Part shown: one piece after another, positions 25,178 through 33,100 of the stretch | How the letters are laid out: each line of letters begins with the position of its first letter | Numbering within the stretch: position 1 is the first letter of the stretch | Notes under the pieces: model-generated | What the model was told of the DNA's origin: nothing | The model's database searches: none | Seen by the model: the letters and a program-made list of their open reading frames with translations, nothing else | Assembly: GCA_023390815.1 (NCBI GenBank) | Contig: JAEWCC010000017.1 | Span: 74,710 to 138,709, forward strand | Reading direction: 5' to 3' | DNA from: Bacillota bacterium | Lineage (GTDB): Bacteria; Bacillota; Clostridia; Christensenellales; SZUA-584 | DNA: 64,000 bases | Program-made: the position numbers and the translations under genes

Positions 25178-26161
25178 ATGAATGAGGACAGGAAAAAGTA
25201 CAAGGTGGTAGTTTATTCGGATAAGCTTTACGCCAGTGACATATTATGGGGGTTTGCGGCGGCAGGCTGCGAAGCGCAGATCATAATACCGAATTCTATA
25301 GAAGATTTTGATCGATTGATGGAGAAAATCAGCCCGGATCTACTGATCCTTTCTTCGCATATGGGTTATTTCAGTCATCCGATGCTTTATCATATCGGTT
25401 CCAGGAATTCACCCCAATATAAGTGCGTTTGTTGGGACACCGAAGGAGTTGGGCAGTTTACCTTACAGATGACGGGGATAGAATTTTTAAAGCCGGATAT
25501 GGTATTTTCAATCTGCCTTGAAATGCTGGAAATCCTGAAAAGTAAAAGCATCCCTTGCGCGAGACTCGATTTTGCATATAATCCCACCATTCATTATCCA
25601 AAAACGATATCTGTAAATGAAAATTATACGAATAGCTTAGTGGGAAATGGATGGTTATGGTATGCCAATCATTATCCCGCGCATTTCCGTTACAGCAGAG
25701 CCATTCATATTTTACTAAAACCTTTAATTGAAAATAATATTAAAATAGATTTTTACGGGTCAACAGAGTATAAGCAGGTTATTAAAAAGTTCCTTGATCT
25801 TGATGTACCGATTGAATGGTTCAAAGGTACAGTTTCTTACGAGAAGACCTGTGATATATACAACAGTTCTTTTATGAATTTAATCACACAAAATCACGAA
25901 CTCACGGTAACAAGGCGGACCTTCGAAATTATGGGGTCCGGGGGGTTCGGGCTTTCTTGTAATAATACCGCAGTAAAAAACATGTTTGGTAGCAGCAACG
26001 GATTAGCGATTGCAAGTACTGCTAATGAGACCCTTGAGATATTGGACTATTATAAAAGAAACCCGGATGATTATATCAAGGTTCGTGAAAAAGCGGTTTT
26101 AAGCGTACAAAATCACACGTATAAAGAAAGGGCCGAAGAAATCATCCATAAGATATTTTAA
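25178..26161 (+). CDS. CgeB-like glycosyltransferase-fold protein
   Basis: A 327-residue protein of the CgeB/YkvP group (GT-B-like glycosyltransferase fold). Diagnostic are the C-terminal segment MNLITQNHELTVTRRTFEIMGSGGFGLS and the late NGLAIASTANETLEILDYYKRNPDDY, matching the nucleotide-sugar-binding half of the fold. In Bacillus subtilis CgeB belongs to spore outer-layer maturation; here the role is inferred only. Codon use and AT content differ from the GC-rich backbone, suggesting later acquisition. No operon partner is adjacent. Confidence 0.7.
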   Translation: MNEDRKKYKVVVYSDKLYASDILWGFAAAGCEAQIIIPNSIEDFDRLMEKISPDLLILSSHMGYFSHPMLYHIGSRNSPQYKCVCWDTEGVGQFTLQMTGIEFLKPDMVFSICLEMLEILKSKSIPCARLDFAYNPTIHYPKTISVNENYTNSLVGNGWLWYANHYPAHFRYSRAIHILLKPLIENNIKIDFYGSTEYKQVIKKFLDLDVPIEWFKGTVSYEKTCDIYNSSFMNLITQNHELTVTRRTFEIMGSGGFGLSCNNTAVKNMFGSSNGLAIASTANETLEILDYYKRNPDDYIKVREKAVLSVQNHTYKERAEEIIHKIF

Positions 26162-26222
26162 ACGGGGGCGGCCTGCTATGGGTTGGGGTGAGTCCGCCTC
26201 GCCGCCCTTCATCAAATCATAT

Positions 26223-26270
26223 ACAAAAACCGCCCGAAAAGGCGGCTTTGTATGTGGTCGGGGTGACAGA
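26223..26270. repeat. partial copy of the tRNA-Pro 3' end plus its terminator
   Basis: About 48 bp here match 26409-26459 with few differences. Both contain AAACCGCCCGAAAAGGCGG followed by TATGTGGTCGGGGTGACAG. The shared part includes the CCA end, the discriminator, the 3' acceptor strand and the start of the T-stem of tRNA-Pro (26255-26269 here). Beyond CAGA the similarity stops, so no whole tRNA is present. This looks like an attachment-site remnant at a tRNA 3' end, or the relic of a lost second tRNA-Pro. Confidence 0.65.
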
Positions 26271-26344
26271 GTAGGTTTGGATTGAAAGCGATAGCTGGTA
26301 TGTTACCTAAGATAACATAGCTTCTGATCGGTGAGCGTCTCGCT

Positions 26345-26371
26345 AAAAACGTGCCACCGGCATGTTTTTTT
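26345..26371. terminator. stem-loop with T run between the tRNA fragment and tRNA-Pro
   Basis: ACGTGCC and GGCATGT form a stem with an ACC loop, flanked by AAAA and TTTTTTT, so it can terminate in the plus direction. No gene that it would serve is recognised. An outer GAGCG / CGCTC pair encloses it. Confidence 0.5.
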
Positions 26372-26410
26372 AACGCTCGCTTCAAATCCTCCCAATCTCA
26401 ATTCACATGC

Positions 26411-26438
26411 AAAAAACCGCCCGAAAAGGCGGTTTTTT
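26411..26438 (-). terminator. terminator of the tRNA-Thr-tRNA-Pro transcript
   Basis: On the minus strand, AAACCGCC and GGGCGGTTT pair around a TTTTC loop and are followed by T6. It lies immediately after the CCA of tRNA-Pro. Confidence 0.85.
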
Positions 26439-26443
26439 GTATG

Positions 26444-26520
<77 letters not shown>

Positions 26521-26561
26521 AAATATATACCCCAAGAAGCAAAACTCCCTGGGGCTTTAAA

Positions 26562-26637
26562 TGGAGCCAATGAACGGAATCGAACCGTTGACCTGCTCAT
26601 TACGAATGAGCCGCTCTGCCGGCTGAGCTACATTGGC
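26562..26637 (-). tRNA. tRNA-Thr (anticodon CGT), CCA encoded
   Basis: A 76-nt cloverleaf: acceptor GCCAATG pairs with CATTGGC, discriminator T, encoded CCA. The D-arm is GCTC...GAGC. The anticodon loop TTCGTAA in a GCTCA/TGAGC stem gives CGT. The T-arm AACGG-TTCGATT-CCGTT is present. It is the first gene of the tRNA pair, 41 bp before tRNA-Pro. Confidence 0.95.
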
Positions 26638-26779
26638 TCGGCATTGCAGGCGGATTTCCCGCCGACAGTATTGAATTATATCATAACCTCCGTGCGCTTG
26701 CCAACAGTTTTTTAAAAAAATTCCCGTGAAAACGGATAGGAAATTTGAAAAAGGATCATGGTTAAATGATGCAATTGCG

Positions 26780-26809
26780 TTGACGCATCTTACTTAAATG
26801 GGTTATCAT
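26780..26809 (+). promoter_or_regulatory. promoter of the two membrane-protein genes
   Basis: TTGACG (26780-26785), an 18-bp spacer and TATCAT (26804-26809), about 50 bp before the ATG at 26858. No operator-like repeat is obvious. Confidence 0.5.
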
Positions 26810-26857
26810 ATAAACAAGAAGGTGCGTGGTGCGAAAAACGATTGATGGGGGTAAAAG

Positions 26858-27517
26858 ATGAATAAAACTGCTGCCGTTTTTGGGGCAATCTGGGGCGTTT
26901 TTGCCTTGATTTTCAGCTTGTTTTTATTCCTGATGATTTTCACACCGGAAACCGCACCAAGCAGCGATTATGCGCCGTTTGCCAACAGCGTACTGGCCTA
27001 TTTTGACGGAAGCTCTTTCGGGGCTGCCGCATGGGCGGTCGCAGTCGGAACGTTTGGTCTGGGCGCGCTGGGGCTCATCGCCTCGGGGATCGTGCGGCAT
27101 CGTCATATTGCCGCAGGCATATTGCTGCTCGTTTCTGTCGTCGGCATGCTCGTCGTCTGCTTCCAGTCTTTCCTGGTCGGAGAGTACAGTGTGCTGGACG
27201 ATTTCACCGGCTTTTTCGAATTCGGACAGCCGGGACAGATCGTCGTTCTGCTGCTGACGGTGCTCATCACGCTGGTGGGCTTCCTGGGCAGCCTTTTCTC
27301 GCTGGTTTCAAAGCCTAAGCTTGCTAAGGCCCAGCCCGCGGCACCCGCCGCGTCGGTGGAGTCCGTGCCCGCAGAGCCTGTTGTATCGGCTGTACCCGCG
27401 GAACCCGTTGTATCTGAAGCGGCTTATACGGCTGCCGAACCGGCACCCACTGTGCCGCAGCCTGCCGAAGCGCCTGTGCAGGCGCAGGAGCAGCACGGCG
27501 ACAAGCCTGTGGAATAG
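26858..27517 (+). CDS. Membrane protein with Pro/Ala/Val-rich repetitive tail
   Basis: A 219-residue protein of unknown function. Four hydrophobic helices fill residues 5-150 (first AAVFGAIWGVFALIFSLFLFLMIF). A cytoplasmic or surface tail follows, made of near-repeats such as VPAEPVVS and ending AQEQHGDKPVE. The tail is low-complexity and likely disordered. ATG 26858 is preceded by GGGGG. The next gene, 12 bp downstream, has a similar four-helix layout, so the two form an operon. No catalytic motif is seen. Confidence 0.65.
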   Translation: MNKTAAVFGAIWGVFALIFSLFLFLMIFTPETAPSSDYAPFANSVLAYFDGSSFGAAAWAVAVGTFGLGALGLIASGIVRHRHIAAGILLLVSVVGMLVVCFQSFLVGEYSVLDDFTGFFEFGQPGQIVVLLLTVLITLVGFLGSLFSLVSKPKLAKAQPAAPAASVESVPAEPVVSAVPAEPVVSEAAYTAAEPAPTVPQPAEAPVQAQEQHGDKPVE

Positions 27518-27529
27518 CTTCACGTTGCG

Positions 27530-28075
27530 ATGAAAAGCAGAGGCGGAACGTTTGCATTCGCAGCCGGGTTATCGGCGGGGATCATCAATCTGCTGCTCGG
27601 CCTTTGCGTGTTGTTTAGCGAACTTGCTATACAGTCCTATACCGGCGCCGCCGATTCGTTGGCGGTCGCTTTTTTGTTGCTGATTTTGACCGCAGTCAAC
27701 TTTGCGGGCGGATGCGCCTGCCGGTCTCATCGTATTCCGGGCGGCATCATGATGCTGGCGACCGCGCTGCCGATGCTGGCACTCGCCGTTATCCTGCTTT
27801 GCATGGCCTTTCTGCCGCCAATCATGTTGGCCGGGGTGACGGGGGCGGTTTCCGATGAGCCGTTTTCGCGCTTGATGTTGGGCATAGGAGTGCTGCTGCT
27901 GCTTGTTGAGCTCGCTTCGGGCGCGGCTGCGGTAGTGAGCCTTGCGATGCGCGAAAGGCCGGAATATACATCCTGTGTGCCATACAGCGAAGGCGAAAGC
28001 GACGCGGCGGTGCTGTCCTTCGCCCAAAAGTATGCCGCGCGCCTGCAAGGCAGCGGCAAAGCGGAAGATGTTTGA
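27530..28075 (+). CDS. Four-helix membrane protein
   Basis: A 181-residue hydrophobic protein, second gene after the one ending at 27517. Helices include FAAGLSAGIINLLLGLCVLFSELAI and a pair near residues 85-140; the C-terminal 40 residues are soluble. The layout resembles the upstream gene without its repetitive tail, suggesting distant duplicates. No known family motif is recognised. Confidence 0.6.
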   Translation: MKSRGGTFAFAAGLSAGIINLLLGLCVLFSELAIQSYTGAADSLAVAFLLLILTAVNFAGGCACRSHRIPGGIMMLATALPMLALAVILLCMAFLPPIMLAGVTGAVSDEPFSRLMLGIGVLLLLVELASGAAAVVSLAMRERPEYTSCVPYSEGESDAAVLSFAQKYAARLQGSGKAEDV

Positions 28076-28099
28076 TTTGAGAAAGGAATGATACAAAAA

Positions 28100-28281
28100 A
28101 GAGCGGTTTGTACCGCCCCTCAAATTGCTTAGAACCCGTTATGTCATGCTGAGCCGAAGACCTAGCATCTGCGCGGCATGAACTCGAAGGCCCGCTTGTG
28201 CCCAGAATGGACATCGGAGCTTCGCGCCCTGATAAAAACATATTCTGACTTGTGAAGGAGCGGCTTGCACCGCCTCTTTTT
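28100..28281. repeat. paired GC hairpins enclosing a common GTCATGCTGAGC-type repeat
   Basis: One hairpin (GAGCGG / CCGCCCCTC, 28101-28121) and another (GAGCGG / CCGCCTC with T6, 28258-28281) bracket a block containing GTCATGCTGAGCC...CTAGCATCT near 28142. That wording recurs in intergenic repeats of many bacteria, as far as I recall. The second hairpin is a good bidirectional terminator for the convergent genes on both sides. Confidence 0.5.
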
Positions 28282-28285
28282 TATT

Positions 28286-28471
28286 TCAGCGCCTGCGGTC
28301 GTCTGCGATCATGAAGGCGGCGGCGACGATCGCCGCGACACAGAACACGAGCAGCGTGACCTTAAAAAAAGGCTTGCTGAAGAATACAGGGTTGAACTCG
28401 TTGAGAATCGTATAGGTGACGGTGAACAGCGCCAGCGTGATGCAGATATGGGGAATCAGCTTTTTAAACAT
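28286..28471 (-). CDS. Small two-helix membrane protein
   Basis: A 61-residue protein: MFKKLIPHICITLALFTVTYTILNEF, a first helix, and a second helix VTLLVFCVAAIVAAAFMIA ending in DDRRR. It lies 13 bp downstream of the phosphodiester glycosidase gene with GGAGGCG before its ATG, so it is cotranscribed. Function unknown; perhaps a membrane accessory of that exported enzyme. Confidence 0.6.
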   Translation of the reverse strand: MFKKLIPHICITLALFTVTYTILNEFNPVFFSKPFFKVTLLVFCVAAIVAAAFMIADDRRR

Positions 28472-28484
28472 AGAACGCGCCTCC

Positions 28485-29540
28485 TTACTCGCCGATGTAG
28501 ACGATATCGCTGCATCTTCGCCCGCCGTCTTCCGGTTGGTTTACGAACTCGCCGAAGAAGGCCATCTCGGAGGAGTGGCCGCCGTCGAGGTTATACGCCT
28601 CCGTGCAGCCAAGGTCCTGCATCAGCTGCGAAAGCTCCGTCAGCTTCATGCCCTCGGAATAGCTGCCCTGTCCGCCGTCCACCAGCACAAAACAGTAATG
28701 GCCCGGCTCATAGTATCCGATGGCGGTACGCGGATCGACGCCGCCGATGGATCTGGGCATATTGAAGTCCGTCATGGCCTGCCCGCCATGAAGCAGCATC
28801 GGCCCCCAGGTCCATATCTGATAAGCACCTGCCGCGGTGACCGTATCGTAATCAAACTCGTCGGGGGAGTAAACTTTCATTGTACCGTCGTAGAACATTA
28901 CAAGCTGATCGCTCGAAGGATGGCTTTTATAGTAGGGCTGGCCGTTGCGCAACACGACGCCGAGTTCCTTGTTGCGGCTGCTAAAATCACCGTTGATCGC
29001 GATGACCGCGCCTACCTCCTCGGCGATCTTGGGCGTGGACTCCTCGTGTCCCATCGTATCGGCTTCCTTGGCGAACGCTGTGCGGAAGTATTTTAATTCC
29101 GCGACGTAGATATCCGCGACGAAATAGGTCAGGCGCTCGTGCTGCACCTTTTCGATGGTGACGCTGATGTTCGCGCTGCGGTACGAGGTATCCGTCTGCT
29201 CCACCGCGCCGTCCGTAAACTTGTCCGCAAACTTGGCGCGCCAGTCGTTCGGGTCGATTGTCGCGGTGGGGGTGGGCTGCTGTGCCGTCGCCGTGGGCGC
29301 AGCCACGCTTTCGGATGGGGTAGAAGCAGGTGTCGCGCTCGTCATCCACGAGGGCAAGGGCAGCGACTCGATCGGGCCGGTCTCCGTTTGGATCTCGTAG
29401 TTCGTCACATAGAAGATCAGCAGCAGCAGCGCCGCTGCGATCACGTCTGCCGCGATCATCAGCGCCACGGGAAACCGCTTCTTTTTGGGGCGCTTGTATC
29501 CAACCTTCCGGACAGTTACCGGAACCGCCTTATACGCCAT
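28485..29540 (-). CDS. Phosphodiester glycosidase (NAGPA-domain) family protein, membrane-anchored
   Basis: A 351-residue protein with a basic N-terminus (KRPKKKRF), one transmembrane helix (about residues 25-45), a Pro/Ser/Thr linker, then an extracellular domain of the N-acetylglucosamine-1-phosphodiester alpha-N-acetylglucosaminidase family. Signatures are GAVIAINGDFSSRN, RTAIGYYEPGHYCFVLVDGGQ and the C-terminal YNLDGGHSSEMAF. These enzymes remove sugars from phosphodiester-linked glycans, for example on cell-surface polymers. ATG 29540 follows GGAGGCGG. It forms an operon with the small membrane protein. Confidence 0.85.
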   Translation of the reverse strand: MAYKAVPVTVRKVGYKRPKKKRFPVALMIAADVIAAALLLLIFYVTNYEIQTETGPIESLPLPSWMTSATPASTPSESVAAPTATAQQPTPTATIDPNDWRAKFADKFTDGAVEQTDTSYRSANISVTIEKVQHERLTYFVADIYVAELKYFRTAFAKEADTMGHEESTPKIAEEVGAVIAINGDFSSRNKELGVVLRNGQPYYKSHPSSDQLVMFYDGTMKVYSPDEFDYDTVTAAGAYQIWTWGPMLLHGGQAMTDFNMPRSIGGVDPRTAIGYYEPGHYCFVLVDGGQGSYSEGMKLTELSQLMQDLGCTEAYNLDGGHSSEMAFFGEFVNQPEDGGRRCSDIVYIGE

Positions 29541-29800
29541 TGCACCGCCTCCTGTTATACAACCGATGGGGGTATTACCCCTACTATACACTTTTTACCT
29601 GATGGTGTAAATAGCGCGGATGACAGAAGACCTTGGACAGAATTTAAAAGGAAATACGGGGATCGGTGTCGAATAGGAACGGCGCCCGTATGGATATATG
29701 GGTTGATAATTTGCTGGTAAAAAGCTGGTGATGAGAGTGAAAAATTGCGTTGTAATTGCTGGAATAGTCTGATTCATCATTTTAATTAGGGGGATTAATA

Positions 29801-30442
29801 ATGACTATTCCAGAAAAGAATATATTTCCGAGAGCCAATGATAAAAATACCGTGTATTTAAACCGTGTGATAACGGGTCAGAACATCATCGTGGGTGATT
29901 ACACCATGTATCATGATTTTGTTTCTGCTCCGACACAATTCGAAAAGAATAATGTGTTATATCACTACCCGATTAATCAGGACCGGTTGATCATCGGCAA
30001 GTTTTGTTCTATTGCCTGCGGAGCCAAATTTCTGTTTACCAGTGCCAACCATACGATGAGATCGCTTTCCACATATCCGTTCCCGTTATTTTTTGAGGAA
30101 TGGAACCTTGACCGGGAAGACATTCGATCCGCGTGGGACAATAAAGGCGATATTGTCATTGGCAACGATGTATGGATCGGATATGAGGCCGTTATCCTGT
30201 CCGGTGTTCATATTGGGGACGGTGCGGTTATAGGCACACGGGCAGTGGTCACCAAGGATGTCCCGCCGTATACAATTGTCGGCGGTGTTCCGGCAAAAAT
30301 AATCAGGAAGCGTTTCGAGGACGAGACGATTCACAGATTACAGCGTCTGCAATGGTGGGATTGGGCACCTGATCGGATACAGCAATCATTACCCTATATC
30401 ATGAACGGGGAAGTGGATAAGCTGGAACCAGATAATATCTGA
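29801..30442 (+). CDS. CatB/Vat-like hexapeptide-repeat O-acetyltransferase
   Basis: A 213-residue left-handed beta-helix acetyltransferase. The layout follows the xenobiotic acetyltransferase group that includes Vat streptogramin A acetyltransferases: LYHYPINQDRLIIGKFCSIA, the catalytic-histidine segment SANHTMRSLSTYPF, GDIVIGNDVWIGYEAVIL, and VVTKDVPPYTIVGGVPAKIIRKRF plus LQWWDW near the end. The length matches Vat proteins (about 210-220). Whether it modifies an antibiotic or a sugar cannot be decided. ATG 29801 follows a GGGGG ribosome site. It is AT-richer than the backbone and sits directly before the duplicated border of the TIR cassette. Confidence 0.8.
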   Translation: MTIPEKNIFPRANDKNTVYLNRVITGQNIIVGDYTMYHDFVSAPTQFEKNNVLYHYPINQDRLIIGKFCSIACGAKFLFTSANHTMRSLSTYPFPLFFEEWNLDREDIRSAWDNKGDIVIGNDVWIGYEAVILSGVHIGDGAVIGTRAVVTKDVPPYTIVGGVPAKIIRKRFEDETIHRLQRLQWWDWAPDRIQQSLPYIMNGEVDKLEPDNI

Positions 30443-30446
30443 TAAT

Positions 30447-30552
30447 GAGGAGGGCCCCTGGTTTCTGGAGGCCCTCCTATCTGTAGATCCTAATCCAACT
30501 CTAAATGAACAAATTCGTGTCGGAGTTCTCCGCCGCGGCAAAGTACGAGGCT
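30447..30552. repeat. left direct repeat of the TIR/HEPN cassette, with remnant gene end
   Basis: A terminator-like hairpin (AGGAGGGCC / GGCCCTCCT, 30447-30478) is followed by 48 bp (30505-30552) matching 33156-33203 at 45 of 48 positions. Read on the minus strand, the match encodes the last 15-16 residues of the downstream oxidoreductase with its stop (ending NSDTNLFI, then TAG). It is thus a severed 3' end of a second copy of that gene, in the same order (hairpin, then gene end) as at the right border. Confidence 0.8.
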
Positions 30553-30623
30553 CCTCGTTGCAGATACCCGCTTTTCTATCGATGGTCGGCCATGGACTGG
30601 AATTGCAGGAAATATGGGGAGGA

Positions 30624-30652
30624 TTGTCGAATAGAGGGAAGAAAGATATGTT
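30624..30652 (+). promoter_or_regulatory. promoter of the TIR/HEPN cassette
   Basis: TTGTCG (30624-30629), a 17-bp spacer and TATGTT (30647-30652), about 30 bp before the ATG at 30683. It lies inside the cassette, downstream of the left repeat, so the cassette carries its own promoter. Confidence 0.5.
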
Positions 30653-30682
30653 GATAATTCTTTTAATGAAAAGGTGAAATCA

Positions 30683-31711
30683 ATGGACGATATTCTTTAC
30701 TTTATAAGCCATTCAGCCAATGATAAGAAATTAGCCGAAATGTTTTTTTCATATTACACTGAATCTTTAGGGATACCAGAAGAAAGAATTTTTTGTGCTT
30801 CGATCACAAAGCAAATACCAATTGGTACAAAGAATTACCTTGAATATATAAAAGATGCACTGTTACGATCAAGAAATGGAACGATGATTGCAATTATAAC
30901 TTCAAGTTTTATGCTTAGTGATTTTTGTAAATATGAGATTGGAGCCGCTTGGATTTTAGGCATTCAGATTTATCCCATTCTTTTCCCACCAATAGAATAT
31001 GGCGAAAAACAGCTTGTTGGATCGCCGTTATCATTAATCCAAGGGCTAAAAATTGATAAGAATAGTGTATCATCTACCACACAAGATGTGCTGGGCAACT
31101 TATTCGAAATAGCTAAAGGGAACAAGGAGATCGAAGAGTATATTTCACATGTGCCTGAGTTTACCAGATGGAACAAAATAGGTAAACTGGTTCAAAACAT
31201 CACGAATTGCCTTAAGAACGTGGAGGAAACCAGAATCAACATTGATATTTTGAGACAAACGTGTAATGTTTATCACGAAAATGCTGATAAGAGAACACTT
31301 ATTGCTGTGAAGGATGTAGACGATCAATATGTAACCTTGAAAATTGACTTTACCTATAGTCAACCAGATTTTGTGGGATATTATATAAGGCCACTATCTC
31401 CTAAAGATTGGAGACCATTTATCGAAAATAAGTATTACCTACGTTTCGAGGCAGTATCCTGCAGCGATGAGATAAATGAGTTGATTGTTGAGTTGAAAGG
31501 AATACACTATCAAATTGCTGATAAGAGATGCGAGTTGAGTTCAAAAGGCTGGACAAATTCAAATATCTCTTTAGGGGCTTTTGATTCGTCTGAGGAAGAA
31601 TGGAAGGAGATGAAGGAAATCTGCTTCGTCATTAAGCCTGATTGTTTATCAACAAAAACTGGTTCAATACGTATTAGAAATCTGCGCATAGAAAAAGACC
31701 CTATGTTCTAA
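30683..31711 (+). CDS. TIR-domain protein with C-terminal beta-sandwich-like region
   Basis: A 342-residue protein. The N-terminal TIR domain (residues 3-135) reads YFISHSANDKKLAEMFF, IPEERIFCAS, and IITSSFMLSDFCKYEIGAAW, with the NADase-type glutamate at E85 in the FCKYE position. Prokaryotic TIR proteins with this residue usually consume NAD+ in anti-phage or toxic responses. The C-terminal part (about 190-342; YYLRFEAVS, ELIVELKG, SIRIRNLRIE) has the alternating-strand look of a ligand-binding beta-sandwich and may be the sensor. ATG 30683 is preceded by AAAAGG; an in-frame GTG at 30674 overlaps that ribosome site. It is markedly AT-rich compared with the region and in an operon with the HEPN-like gene. 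Confidence 0.8.
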   Translation: MDDILYFISHSANDKKLAEMFFSYYTESLGIPEERIFCASITKQIPIGTKNYLEYIKDALLRSRNGTMIAIITSSFMLSDFCKYEIGAAWILGIQIYPILFPPIEYGEKQLVGSPLSLIQGLKIDKNSVSSTTQDVLGNLFEIAKGNKEIEEYISHVPEFTRWNKIGKLVQNITNCLKNVEETRINIDILRQTCNVYHENADKRTLIAVKDVDDQYVTLKIDFTYSQPDFVGYYIRPLSPKDWRPFIENKYYLRFEAVSCSDEINELIVELKGIHYQIADKRCELSSKGWTNSNISLGAFDSSEEEWKEMKEICFVIKPDCLSTKTGSIRIRNLRIEKDPMF

Positions 31712-31781
31712 GTAATTATATCGATTAGCTTCGGTTTTCGAAGGGACTTCCATATGTTTATTTTTGAGGAGCGTAATTTTA

Positions 31782-33065
31782 TTGCTAAGGACTTATACAT
31801 ACCCCACAAAAGGCGAGAAGATTGATGCTTGGGAAAAACATTCAAAATATGTTATCAAGATAGTAGCGCCAAAAGATATTCCTATCGCCTTTTATGAATA
31901 TTCGCAAAATTATTATGCCGCGGCACATTTAGTTGGAAGCTACCTTATAGAAACAAACCTTAATGATATCTCGAAATTAGATACATACTTTTTTTCGTTA
32001 GCTTTTTTATACCGGCACAGTATTGAGTTACTTCTTAAAGCGATCGCATTTAAATATATCGGGACTACTATTGAGTGTGCAGCTTTTGTTAAAGATACAT
32101 TTCATAATCTGGAAGAAATATTTAAAACTATAGAAAATACTTTTGTATCACCGAGACCTACCATCGAAATGGACTGGTTACGAAAATACTTTTCAGATCT
32201 ATCAGCTATGGACAGAGAATCGGATTCTTTTCGATATCCATTTCATATTGTCTGGGAATCGAATGAATGGTCTATGGGTGGTAAATTTATAATTAAAAGA
32301 ATTTTCAATAAGCAAACCCATATAGATTTAGTTAAGTTCTGCAACAAATTCGAAGCAGCTTACGAAATTCTTCAAAAATGGTATACAAAAAATCAACAAG
32401 AAGCCACGGGGTGGTCTGAATTAGCGCCGGTATTCGTAGAGGAAGGCGGCTACTATTATGGACAGTCTGTTGTTGGATACAATTATAATAGAGAAGATTT
32501 TTATCCATACACAAAAGCATATTTTGATATTGCAAATTACTTAAGGCAGCACATGAAAGAACAATATGATTTGGGAAAGGCAAACCAAGTTGAAAGATTA
32601 TTTTTTCCTATGTGTTATATGTATAGAAATTGTACGGAATTAAACTTAAAAGCAATTTGGTTTGAAGAGTCAGGTGAAAAGTTTCAGTTACGATGTAAAA
32701 TGATGCTAGACAAGAAGCATAGCATTCAAGGAATGTGGAATTTAATAAGACCTTACGCAATAGAATGTGGAAATGGTACAGACGATAACGAATTTATTAC
32801 TATACTTGATGATTATTGTTGGCAGCTTCATTCAATTGATAATGATGCGAGTAAATTTAGGTATCCTGTTCATAAAAATATGCAGCCATACTTCAATAAG
32901 AACAAACATTTCGACTTTTGGCGTATAGGCATTTTTTTGGAGGCATTAAATAATGCATTAGACGGAATAGACTCTTGCATAAGCGCAGTAAATGAATATA
33001 AAGCTGAGATGGAAGCCGAATACCGTTCTGATATGATGGCAGATTACTATTATGACTCATATTGA
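31782..33065 (+). CDS. Duplicated HEPN-like protein, TIR partner
   Basis: A 427-residue helical protein that I do not recognise by name. It contains an internal duplication. Repeat 1 (about 38-155) has FLYRHSIELLLKAIAF and DSFRYPFH; repeat 2 (about 246-364) has YMYRNCTELNLKAIWF and SKFRYPVH. Helix patterns such as RHxxELLLKA followed by FRYP resemble HEPN-type proteins of defence loci; the R-x3-H within RYP[FV]H is conserved in both halves but is not the canonical R-x4-6-H. A TTG at 31782 is the likely start, with GAGGAG about 10 nt upstream. It follows the TIR gene by 70 bp without a terminator and has the same low GC, so the two are one unit. Confidence 0.6.
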   Translation: MLRTYTYPTKGEKIDAWEKHSKYVIKIVAPKDIPIAFYEYSQNYYAAAHLVGSYLIETNLNDISKLDTYFFSLAFLYRHSIELLLKAIAFKYIGTTIECAAFVKDTFHNLEEIFKTIENTFVSPRPTIEMDWLRKYFSDLSAMDRESDSFRYPFHIVWESNEWSMGGKFIIKRIFNKQTHIDLVKFCNKFEAAYEILQKWYTKNQQEATGWSELAPVFVEEGGYYYGQSVVGYNYNREDFYPYTKAYFDIANYLRQHMKEQYDLGKANQVERLFFPMCYMYRNCTELNLKAIWFEESGEKFQLRCKMMLDKKHSIQGMWNLIRPYAIECGNGTDDNEFITILDDYCWQLHSIDNDASKFRYPVHKNMQPYFNKNKHFDFWRIGIFLEALNNALDGIDSCISAVNEYKAEMEAEYRSDMMADYYYDSY

Positions 33066-33100
33066 ACAAATAATTCTTTTTTCTCTCTCAGGCTAAAGGC

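Noticed and set aside
30683..33065. TIR cassette as a toxin-antitoxin pair of the HEPN/MNT type
   Set aside because: No nucleotidyltransferase motif (GSxxxxD) is present in either protein.
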